Positions 1-5,458 of a stretch of DNA of 5,507 nucleotides are shown here, piece after piece. Source of the DNA: JBBDIO01 sp040880365 (GTDB taxonomy: Bacteria; Chloroflexota; Anaerolineae; Caldilineales; Caldilineaceae); the NCBI GenBank assembly GCA_040880365.1, contig JBBDIO010000120.1:1-5507 (forward strand), given 5' to 3'. Numbering within the stretch: the first letter of the stretch is position 1; the number at the start of each line of letters is the position of its first letter. Below the pieces are notes generated by a model. The model made no database searches, was not told where the DNA came from, and worked only from the letters and a program-made list of their open reading frames with translations. The position numbers and the translations under genes are program-made.

Positions 1-1
1 G

Positions 2-1336
2 GCCGGCACCTTGTTGGGCTTGAGCGCAGCTTTGTTTGTGCTCTTTATCTTCCGCTTTCTGCCCCTCATGCTGGATATTCCCAATCAATTGCGCGGCCCG
101 GCCAACACTGCCGAAAACTTCCGCCGCCTGATGGCCGAAACTTTTCTGTCCACTACCGTGCAAATGCCGCTTTGGGCGGCAATCATCACACTGGTGATCG
201 CGCTCGTGCTCATGTCGCGCCTCGTTCGCATCCGCAGCAAGAATAGCCATCGCACGCCCGACAACCATACCGGCGCCTTTGCCGGCAGCACAATCATGTT
301 GATCGGTGGGGTTTATCTGGCCTGGTTGACGTGGACCGAAGTGCAAAACGCCTATGCAGAAGCATTTGAAGCCGGCGAAGGGCTGGATCTGTGGACACAG
401 ATCATCACCCTGAGTGCCGGTTTTTTGTTACTGGTCGTCGCCTGGTTCCTGTGGCGCAGTGCAGATGATCGCTCCTCCACACGCGCCATGTTGTTGCGCC
501 TGGGTGGGGCGGCGCTGCTTATGGTCGGCGCGTGGTTCCTCATCGGCGAATTGCCCGCCGCGATGGCTGCGGGCAACAGCACCTGGTGGACGGGCCTGCT
601 GGCGACCTTCTACTATTCGCTGGGCACAATCCCGGTGCAACTTGGGCTTGCGCTGTTGCTGGCCGTGCTGCTGTTTCAGGATATTCCCGGCAAATCCGTC
701 TTTCGCATCATCTACTTCATCCCCTACATTGCGCCTTTTGTGGGCACAGCCGCGGTCTTTCGCATCATCTTTTCCAGCCGCGCCAATGCGCCCGTCAATT
801 CGCTGATGCAAAACCTGGGCATGGACACCCTGCCCTGGCTCAACGACCCCACGGGCATCTTTCAACTCCTGCTGGGCAATGCCGTCAATCTGCCCCAATG
901 GGCAGCCGGTCCCAGTCTGGCCCTGGTCGTCATTATTATCTATGGCACCTGGACATTTGTGGGCTTTAACACCGTGATTTTTCTGGCAGGTCTGGGCGCT
1001 ATCCCGCGCGAGCTGTATGAAGCGGCGGCCATCGACGGCGGCGGACGGTGGGCGCAATTTCGTAACATCACGTTGCCCCTGCTTTCGCCCACCATGTATT
1101 TTCTCACGCTCTACTCGGTCATTGGCACCTTCAAAGCCTTCAATCACATCTATGTGTTGCGCTCGGCCGCGGCGCTGGGCACCACCGATACGGCAAGTGT
1201 GGTCATCTTCAACGCGTTCCAACGCGATACGCGCTATGGCTATGCCTCGGCGCTGGCAATTCTATTACTGCTTATCATCATCGTATTGACACTGGTCAAC
1301 AATCAGATTGCAAGCAAGCGGGTTTTCTATGGCTAG
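2..1336 (+). CDS. Carbohydrate ABC transporter permease, MalF/UgpA-like, with polytopic N-terminal extension (5' partial)
   Basis: Inner-membrane subunit of an ABC importer, pairing with the next gene to form the translocation channel. The reading frame is open to the left edge and no ribosome binding site precedes the first possible starts (TTG at 11 and 14), so the gene very likely begins outside the window. Counting from the TTG at 11, the binding-protein-dependent permease core starts near residue 197. It carries the cytoplasmic EAA loop at about 337-357 (EAAAIDGGG, then a LPLL end), which docks on the ATPase. Before the core there are about five hydrophobic segments (roughly 2-20, 54-72, 92-108, 130-150, 162-182), whereas most sugar permeases of about 300 residues have one. 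The core has further membrane segments near 197-222, 231-254, 302-327, 358-376 and 410-432. Its end overlaps the next gene by 8 bases, indicating translational coupling. The family is certain; the substrate cannot be told. Confidence 0.93.
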   Translation, partial: AGTLLGLSAALFVLFIFRFLPLMLDIPNQLRGPANTAENFRRLMAETFLSTTVQMPLWAAIITLVIALVLMSRLVRIRSKNSHRTPDNHTGAFAGSTIMLIGGVYLAWLTWTEVQNAYAEAFEAGEGLDLWTQIITLSAGFLLLVVAWFLWRSADDRSSTRAMLLRLGGAALLMVGAWFLIGELPAAMAAGNSTWWTGLLATFYYSLGTIPVQLGLALLLAVLLFQDIPGKSVFRIIYFIPYIAPFVGTAAVFRIIFSSRANAPVNSLMQNLGMDTLPWLNDPTGIFQLLLGNAVNLPQWAAGPSLALVVIIIYGTWTFVGFNTVIFLAGLGAIPRELYEAAAIDGGGRWAQFRNITLPLLSPTMYFLTLYSVIGTFKAFNHIYVLRSAAALGTTDTASVVIFNAFQRDTRYGYASALAILLLLIIIVLTLVNNQIASKRVFYG

Positions 1337-2231
1337 TCAGGTCTCGATTTCCAAACCGCCAGTCGCCCCCCAACCCAAAGTGCGCCGCCCCAATCCGCTT
1401 GGGCGCATATCGGGGATGGTACTCATCTACGCCGTGCTCATCATTGGCGCAATTCTGGCCCTGGTGCCTTTTGTCTATACCGTGAGTGTATCGCTCATGA
1501 ACCTCACCGAGGCTTCGGGTGGACGCTGGCTGCCGATTACGCCGCAGTGGGGCAACTATGAACAAGCCTGGAACGAGGCGCAATTTTCGCGCTATTTTAT
1601 GAACAGCGTCAAGCTCACCGCCATCACGGTCAGCGGCGAAATGATTTTTTGCACGCTGGCAGCCTATGCCTTTGCGCGCATGGAATTCCCTGGCAAAAAC
1701 TTTCTGTTCGCGGCGCTGCTCTCAACGCTCATGCTGCCCGAAGCGGTGACCTGGGTCCCCAATTTCATTACAGTTTCGTGGCTGGGGCGTGTCGGTCCCA
1801 TCCCCTGGATGAACAATTGGCCGGCGCTCACCATCCCCTTCATGGCGGGGGCATTTAGCATCTTTCTCTTGCGCCAGTTCTTTTTGCAGATCCCCAAAGA
1901 ACTCTGGGATTCGGCCCAGATCGACGGCGCAGGCCATCTGCGCTATCTCACACGCATCATGATTCCGCTTTCCAAAGCGCCTATGATGACCGTCATTCTG
2001 TTCAGCTTCATTGGTTCATGGAATGCGCTGGCCTGGCCGATCCTGGTGACCACGACGCCCGACTGGCGGCCCATCTCCTATGGCTTGCTCACCTTTCTCG
2101 ACGAGGCCGGTTCATTCTTCCATCTGCAAATGGCCGGCTCGATTATCACCATGGCCCCCATTTTGCTCGTGTTTTTCTTTACCCAACGCCAGTTCATCGA
2201 AGGCATTGCGACTTCGGGGTTAAAGGGCTAG
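1329..2231 (+). CDS. Carbohydrate ABC transporter permease, MalG/UgpE-like
   Basis: Second membrane subunit of the importer, 300 residues, the usual length for the MalG-type half. A Pro/Lys-rich cytoplasmic tail (1-29) leads to the first membrane segment (about 30-52). The conserved region RYFMNSVKL (88-96) opens the permease core and is followed by AAYAFARMEFPGK (111-123). The EAA loop is at about 191-214 (ELWDSAQIDGAG, then IMIPL); the usual EAA is DSA here. Later hydrophobic segments lie near 165-181, 219-240 and 264-283. The ATG at 1329 is preferred over the in-frame TTG at 1308, because it gives the overlapping ATGGCTAG arrangement with the upstream stop, typical of coupled permease pairs. 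No clear Shine-Dalgarno precedes it, which fits coupling. Known for the family: this half partners MalF-type permeases and an ATPase such as MalK/UgpC. The ATPase is not in this window. Confidence 0.95.
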   Translation: MASQVSISKPPVAPQPKVRRPNPLGRISGMVLIYAVLIIGAILALVPFVYTVSVSLMNLTEASGGRWLPITPQWGNYEQAWNEAQFSRYFMNSVKLTAITVSGEMIFCTLAAYAFARMEFPGKNFLFAALLSTLMLPEAVTWVPNFITVSWLGRVGPIPWMNNWPALTIPFMAGAFSIFLLRQFFLQIPKELWDSAQIDGAGHLRYLTRIMIPLSKAPMMTVILFSFIGSWNALAWPILVTTTPDWRPISYGLLTFLDEAGSFFHLQMAGSIITMAPILLVFFFTQRQFIEGIATSGLKG

Positions 2232-2429
2232 AGGGGCTGAAAACCAGACCCACGTCATGCCCGGAGGTGTGACTGACAACGAATGCAACTTTCAAGTGGA
2301 CCGTGTACTGCGTCCCTGCAAAATCGCGAATTACCAACTACCTGTTACGACAGTTATTCATATTGACAGTTACCCGTTATTACCGAATCGGTCACAAACA
2401 AAGCAGCACAAGTTAGAAGGAGATAAAGT
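2232..2429 (+). promoter_or_regulatory. Intergenic region before the binding protein, with repeated GTTA/GACAGTTA motifs and a TTGACA box
   Basis: This 198-base gap is wide for an operon whose other two genes overlap, and the second half is AT-richer than the flanking genes. GACAGTTA occurs twice, at 2349-2356 and 2365-2372, exactly 16 bases apart. The core GTTA recurs at 2344, 2353, 2369, 2376 and 2412. A consensus TTGACA is at 2363-2368, inside the second repeat region, but no good -10 hexamer lies 16-18 bases beyond it, so a promoter here is only a possibility. I saw no terminator after the upstream permease, so read-through may also feed the binding protein. Repeated motifs could be operator sites for a sugar-responsive repressor; that is inference. 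Confidence 0.35.
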
Positions 2430-3854
2430 ATGCTTCGAAAACAGATTTGGGCACCAGTGTTGTTGCTGGTGTTGGCAATGGTATTGGCCGCGTGCCCGGC
2501 TCCGGCCCCTGCGCAGCCTTCGGCTCCCGCGGCCGAACCTGCCGCAGAGACAACAGATGCAGTTGCCGACGACGGTGTCTGTGCCCCGGCAACCGAAGGT
2601 GAATGGGCGGGTGTAGACCCGCGCGGCCAGACGGTCGTCTTCTGGCACCAGCACAGCGGCGCACGCCAGGATGCCCTGAGCGAGCTGGTCGGCGAATTCA
2701 ACGCGAGCAACGAATGTGGGATCACGGTAGACGAACAGAACCAGGGTGGCTATGATGACATTCGCGACAAGATGAATGCCAGCATTGTCTCCGGTGAAGT
2801 GCCTGCCAACATCATCGTCGGCTATCAGAACGACCAGGCCTTCTATCAGCTGAACGACGCTCTGGTCGATTTCAATCGCTTCGTGGACGATCCCCACTGG
2901 GGTCTGACCGCCGAGGAACGGGCCGACTTCTTCCCCAGCTTCTTCGACCAGAGCGTGCATCCCGTCTTCGACAACCAGCGCCTGGGCTTCCCGCCCAATC
3001 GTTCGGTCGAGGTGCTGTACTATAACCAAAGCTGGCTGGAAGAACTGGGCTTCGATGGCCCGCCTGTGACCCCCGATGACTTCCGCGAAATGGCCTGCGC
3101 CGCGACAGAAGCCAATGGCGACGGCACCGGTGGCTTTATCCTGCGCGACGACGCCTCGGCAGTTGCCGCGTGGACCTATGCCTTCGGCGGCGATGTCCTG
3201 GCCGAAGACGGCACGAGCTATGTCTATGACGGCGAAGCCACGGTCGAAGCCATGACCTTCCTCAAGCAACTTTACGACGACGGCTGCGCCTACTTCTACA
3301 CCGATGGCCCGGCCTCGCCCGAATTTGCTGCCCGCCGCGCACTCTTTGCCATGGGTTCCAGCTCCGGTCTGCCCTTCTATCGCGCCGACGTGGAAACCAT
3401 TGCTGCCGAAGCCGGCAACGAACCCGATGAATGGGGCGTCAGCGCGATTCCCCACACCACCGACGAACCGGTCATGAATGTCTACGGTGGCGATGTTATG
3501 ATTCCTGTGACGACCCCCGAAGCCGAACTGGCCGCGTGGGTCTTCGTCGACTGGTACACCTCGCCCGAAATCCAGGCCCGGTGGAACGTTGCCAGCAACT
3601 ACTTCCCCACCCGTGCCGCTTCCGGTGAATTCCTGGCAGACACCATCGCCGAAAACGCACAGTATGGTCAGGCCTTCGACCTGTTGGCCTATGCCACCTA
3701 CGAACCCCAGCTGATCTCCTATTCGGCCGTGCGCAACCGCACCGCCGAAGTCTTCAACGAGATCATGCAGGGTGCCGAGGTCGAATCGACACTGGCCGAT
3801 CTCACTGCCTTTGCCAATGAGACCGAAGAAGAACTGATGTCGGAAATCGAATAA
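2430..3854 (+). CDS. Extracellular substrate-binding lipoprotein of a carbohydrate ABC importer
   Basis: Captures the substrate outside the membrane and delivers it to the two permeases. The protein has 474 residues. A lipoprotein signal peptide is clear: MLRK, a hydrophobic stretch at 7-19, then lipobox LAAC with the lipidated Cys at 22. An Ala/Pro/Glu-rich linker (about 23-45) tethers the mature domain. VVFWHQHSG (near 69-77) is typical of the first strand of UgpB/MalE-type family 1 binding proteins. EVLYYNQSWLEELGF (about 194-208) is the usual hinge-proximal motif, and AAWVFVDWYTSPEIQARW lies in the C-terminal lobe. The mature protein is acidic. The ATG at 2430 has a strong AGAAGGAG seven bases upstream (2415-2422). 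Codons end in C more strongly than in the permease genes, which suggests high expression, as expected for a binding protein needed in excess. Its place after the permeases is less common than before them. Substrate unknown. Confidence 0.95.
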   Translation: MLRKQIWAPVLLLVLAMVLAACPAPAPAQPSAPAAEPAAETTDAVADDGVCAPATEGEWAGVDPRGQTVVFWHQHSGARQDALSELVGEFNASNECGITVDEQNQGGYDDIRDKMNASIVSGEVPANIIVGYQNDQAFYQLNDALVDFNRFVDDPHWGLTAEERADFFPSFFDQSVHPVFDNQRLGFPPNRSVEVLYYNQSWLEELGFDGPPVTPDDFREMACAATEANGDGTGGFILRDDASAVAAWTYAFGGDVLAEDGTSYVYDGEATVEAMTFLKQLYDDGCAYFYTDGPASPEFAARRALFAMGSSSGLPFYRADVETIAAEAGNEPDEWGVSAIPHTTDEPVMNVYGGDVMIPVTTPEAELAAWVFVDWYTSPEIQARWNVASNYFPTRAASGEFLADTIAENAQYGQAFDLLAYATYEPQLISYSAVRNRTAEVFNEIMQGAEVESTLADLTAFANETEEELMSEIE

Positions 3855-3871
3855 CTGATTTCTGCACGCAC

Positions 3872-3915
3872 ATCAAAAAGGGGGGTGAGCCATTTGGCTC
3901 ACCCCCCTTTTTGAT
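3872..3915. terminator. Perfect 21-bp inverted repeat, probable bidirectional intrinsic terminator
   Basis: The arms are 3872-3892 and 3895-3915, with two central bases. Each arm contains five A (or T), six G (or C) and the TGAGCC/GGCTCA inner stem. All 21 pairs are Watson-Crick. The stem starts 18 bases after the binding-protein stop and ends 18 bases before the stop of the convergent deacetylase gene, with an A-run on one side and a T-run on the other. It can therefore end transcription from both directions and prevent convergent read-through. Confidence 0.92.
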
Positions 3916-3933
3916 CACACCGTTACAAGTTTT

Positions 3934-4668
3934 TTAACGAAAAGTCATGCACTTAAAGCGTTCCGTATAGCGCATACTGCCGTCTTCCTGCTTGCTGCCC
4001 CAGTGTTCTTTCCACAGGGCAGGCGCTTTTTTAGGTTCAGGAATCTGGCTGGTATGGCAAAGAATCGCCTTAATCTTGGTATTGATATCTTCGGTGATAT
4101 CAATCTCCACGTTTGGTTCTTCATCGCCGGTGATATACAGATAGCTAATCTTATGCGGCAAATACCCCTCATCTGCCATTTCGGGATAGAACATGGGGTT
4201 GTCGGTCGCGGGGAAAATGGCTTCCAGCGCAACCAGCCCGGCATTGCGGTGATCGGGGTGGTTGATATAACCAAGTCCCCCGAAATAACGCGCCGGATGG
4301 GGGCAGATAATCAGCTCGGGGCGAATCCGCCGAATCTCACGGGTCACGCGTTCGCGAAGTTCAGGCGTTGGACGCAAAAAACCATCTTCCTGGCCCATAA
4401 ACAACACGGCTTTGACGCCGCACAGCTCAGCAGCCGCGCGTTGTTCGATTTTGCGCATGGCAATCAGTTGATTGCGCGTGATTTCGGGATTGTGGTTGCC
4501 TTTGTCGCCATTGGTCAAAATCATATAGGTAACTTCGATCCCCTTGCGCGCCATTTGGGCAATTGTGCCCGAGCACGAAAAATCGGGATCGTCCGGGTGG
4601 GCCATAATCACCATGACCCGCTTGACTTCGGTCCAATCTGGACCGGGCAGGCGTTCTGCTTCAGTCAT
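3934..4668 (-). CDS. PIG-L/LmbE family zinc-dependent deacetylase
   Basis: Predicted cytoplasmic metal-dependent hydrolase that removes an acetyl group from an N-acetylglucosamine-type substrate or related amide; 244 residues from the chosen start. The family signature AHPDD is at 23-27 after a hydrophobic beta strand (VMVIM). H24 and D27 correspond to zinc ligands and D26 to the catalytic base in characterised members such as MshB. The second signature is INHPDHRNAG (about 135-144), where H140 is the expected third zinc ligand. TNGDKGNHN (about 52-60) is the typical following loop. No signal peptide is visible. The frame also has a GTG start 18 bases upstream (4686), but that reading would place AAGGAG inside the coding region. 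The ATG at 4668 has AAGGAG seven bases before it and is chosen. It is convergent to the sugar transporter, so not in its operon. Possible substrates include thiol precursors (BshB/MshB type), chitin oligomers or other amino sugars; sequence alone does not decide. Confidence 0.93.
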   Translation of the reverse strand: MTEAERLPGPDWTEVKRVMVIMAHPDDPDFSCSGTIAQMARKGIEVTYMILTNGDKGNHNPEITRNQLIAMRKIEQRAAAELCGVKAVLFMGQEDGFLRPTPELRERVTREIRRIRPELIICPHPARYFGGLGYINHPDHRNAGLVALEAIFPATDNPMFYPEMADEGYLPHKISYLYITGDEEPNVEIDITEDINTKIKAILCHTSQIPEPKKAPALWKEHWGSKQEDGSMRYTERFKCMTFR

Positions 4669-4675
4669 GCCAATA

Positions 4676-4681
4676 CTCCTT
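4676..4681 (-). promoter_or_regulatory. Ribosome binding site that fixes the deacetylase start
   Basis: Read on the minus strand this is AAGGAG, seven bases before the ATG at 4668. The alternative GTG at 4686 would put these bases inside the gene and has no equivalent site of its own. Confidence 0.8.
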
Positions 4682-4692
4682 CGCACTGACTT

Positions 4693-4698
4693 ATTATA
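4693..4698 (-). promoter_or_regulatory. Probable -10 box (TATAAT) of the deacetylase gene
   Basis: The minus strand reads a perfect TATAAT, 24 bases before the chosen ATG. Transcription would start near 4686, giving a leader of about 18 nt that still includes the AAGGAG site. No convincing -35 hexamer is found 16-18 bases further upstream: the position reads AGGGCG, and the closest match, TCGACA, lies 22 bases away. The promoter may be activator-dependent or weak. Confidence 0.55.
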
Positions 4699-4754
4699 GG
4701 GTCTTTATCCGACATCGCCCTGTCGATTATCCAGCGCGCGAGCGTGTGAGGGCG

Positions 4755-4787
4755 CTGTGCCAGCAGAAAACGCCAACTGCTGCACAG
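4755..4787. repeat. Inverted repeat (11 bp with one bulged base) that includes the first tandem unit
   Basis: CTGTGCCAGCAG at 4755-4766 is complementary to CTGCTGCACAG at 4777-4787, apart from one extra C; the loop is ten bases. The right arm contains most of the first 11-bp tandem unit. There is no T-run, so it is not a standard terminator. Confidence 0.6.
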
Positions 4788-4831
4788 TCGCTGCACAGTC
4801 GCTGCACAGTCGCTACGCAGTCGCTACACAG
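4780..4831. repeat. 11-bp tandem repeat array, four full units plus a partial
   Basis: Three identical copies of CTGCACAGTCG (4780-4790, 4791-4801, 4802-4812) are followed by a copy with two substitutions, CTACGCAGTCG (4813-4823), and a partial CTACACAG (4824-4831). The last two share the same G-to-A change at unit position 3, consistent with duplication from a diverging edge. The period of 11 is close to one DNA helical turn. The array sits between the ferredoxin terminator and the deacetylase promoter and is outside any supported gene. Confidence 0.92.
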
Positions 4832-4836
4832 GGCAG

Positions 4837-4871
4837 AAAAAGAAAAACCTCTGCCGCGCGGCAGAGGTTTT
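4837..4871 (-). terminator. Intrinsic terminator of the ferredoxin gene
   Basis: A perfect 28-bp palindrome (4844-4871) gives a 12-bp stem with a GCGC loop. On the minus strand it is followed by a T-rich tail (T, C, five T). It begins 18 bases after the ferredoxin stop codon. This is a standard Rho-independent terminator. Confidence 0.93.
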
Positions 4872-4889
4872 GATGACAAACGCGCGGAT

Positions 4890-5165
4890 CTAGCTCATCT
4901 CCAACGCGGCGTAGCCAGGTCCTTCGGTGAAGAACAGCGCGTTCAGCTCCGTCGTATAAGCCTGATCTTCGGGCAGATCTTCCTCGGGCAAAATGGCCTC
5001 GACCGGGCATTCGGGCACACACGCGCCACAGTCGATGCACGTATCGGGATCGATGTAGTACCAGGGCCATTCGTCTTCGGGCTGACCGGGAATAATGCAT
5101 TCCACAGGGCACACTTCCACGCACGCCCCGTCGCGGATGCACAAATCAAAAATCACATGCGTCAT
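4890..5165 (-). CDS. Dicluster ferredoxin with CxxDxxC first cluster motif
   Basis: Small soluble electron carrier, 91 residues, with two iron-sulfur cluster motifs. The first is C9-x2-D12-x2-C15-x3-C19-P, with an additional C23. The second is C43-x2-C46-x2-C49-x3-C53-P. By the standard ferredoxin fold, C43, C46, C49 and C19 would bind a [4Fe-4S] cluster. C9, C15 and C53 with D12 would bind the other, which may be a [3Fe-4S] or an Asp-ligated [4Fe-4S] cluster, as in Pyrococcus furiosus ferredoxin. The start MTHVI and the segment after the second motif (EEDLPED, then NALFF) resemble the seven-iron ferredoxins of Thermus and mycobacteria. Those have C-x7-C, so this one is two residues shorter there. 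C23 matches the extra non-ligand Cys of that group. The ATG at 5165 has AGGAGGT seven bases upstream (5173-5179). It appears to be monocistronic, with its own terminator and a distant strong promoter. The redox partner is not in the window. Confidence 0.95.
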   Translation of the reverse strand: MTHVIFDLCIRDGACVEVCPVECIIPGQPEDEWPWYYIDPDTCIDCGACVPECPVEAILPEEDLPEDQAYTTELNALFFTEGPGYAALEMS

Positions 5166-5381
5166 GTAGAAAACCTCCTAGTAAAGGTAAGGAACAGTGG
5201 TGTAGGGTTAAATGACTCTAGATCCATTCACAAGCTCGACCGGCGGGCAAAATTGCGCACAACTGCGGAGGAATTATCCTCCAGTGCATTTTCACCCGGC
5301 GCAACCTCTGGCCTTCAACCTAGCGTATCCAACCGATTGTGCGCGCAAGTTCATCTGTTACGCATTGCACAATTGTTTTCT
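5166..5381 (-). promoter_or_regulatory. Long structured 5' leader of the ferredoxin gene, possible RNA switch
   Basis: If transcription starts from the promoter at 5388-5416, the ferredoxin mRNA has an untranslated leader of about 215 nt. On the minus strand it holds a large imperfect hairpin, 5298-5244. The lower stem is CGGGUGAAAAUGC against GCAAUUUUGCCCG, with two wobbles and one mismatch. The upper stem closes on GGAGGA-UAAU-UCCUCC (5282-5267). Two alternatives compete. GCGCACAA (5344-5337) can pair with UUGUGCGC (5262-5255), which overlaps the hairpin's right side, and GCACAAU (5342-5336) can pair instead with AUUGUGC (5373-5367). CCUCC of the hairpin could also pair with GGAGG of the ferredoxin ribosome site (5178-5174). 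I recognise no known riboswitch class and no supported gene here; a 23-codon ATG frame (5289-5218) lacks a good ribosome site. Confidence 0.4.
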
Positions 5382-5387
5382 GGAATG

Positions 5388-5416
5388 ATTCTACAGAGCT
5401 TTTCGCCAATTGTCAA
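5388..5416 (-). promoter_or_regulatory. Strong sigma-70-type promoter directed at the ferredoxin gene
   Basis: On the minus strand the -35 box is a perfect TTGACA (5416-5411), the spacer is exactly 17 bases, and the -10 box is TAGAAT (5393-5388), one base from consensus. Predicted start is near 5381. The next gene in this direction is the ferredoxin at 5165. This is the best promoter match in the window. Confidence 0.75.
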
Positions 5417-5458
5417 TTGCTCACGCTAAAATGCACCACACCATCCTGCAAATCTGCT

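Noticed and set aside
428..1222. 264-codon minus-strand open frame opposite the first permease
   Set aside because: Antisense shadow of a clear membrane protein gene; the translation is rich in Gln, His, Arg and Gly with no motif.
1308..1328. TTG start at 1308 for the second permease
   Set aside because: It would overlap the first permease by 29 bases with no ribosome site; the ATG at 1329 gives the standard short overlap.
2370..3455. Long 361-codon minus-strand open frame opposite the binding protein
   Set aside because: It lies antisense to a convincing lipoprotein gene, has no recognisable family features, and arises from the strong C-ending codon bias of the real gene.
4666..4686. GTG start at 4686 for the deacetylase
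   Set aside because: It would place the AAGGAG ribosome site inside the coding region; the ATG at 4668 is correctly spaced from that site.
4003..4689. 228-codon plus-strand frame opposite the deacetylase
   Set aside because: The deacetylase frame carries AHPDD and HPDH signatures, and the opposite frame has none.
4780..4831. Tandem array as a CRISPR
   Set aside because: Units are 11 bp and directly adjacent, with no spacers.
5218..5289. 23-codon ATG frame in the ferredoxin leader as a leader peptide
   Set aside because: The upstream GGGTGAAA is a poor ribosome site, the frame sits inside the hairpin, and it has no run of regulatory codons.
5244..5298. Leader hairpin as an intrinsic terminator
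   Set aside because: It is not followed by a T-run on the minus strand; the next bases are GC-rich.
4746..5429. 227-codon plus-strand frame across the repeats and the ferredoxin gene
   Set aside because: It runs through the tandem array, the terminator palindrome and the antisense of the ferredoxin, has no ribosome site, and shows no family features.
5427..5432. TAAAAT as a plus-strand -10 box
   Set aside because: No -35 hexamer is at a usable distance, and no plus-strand gene follows in the window.
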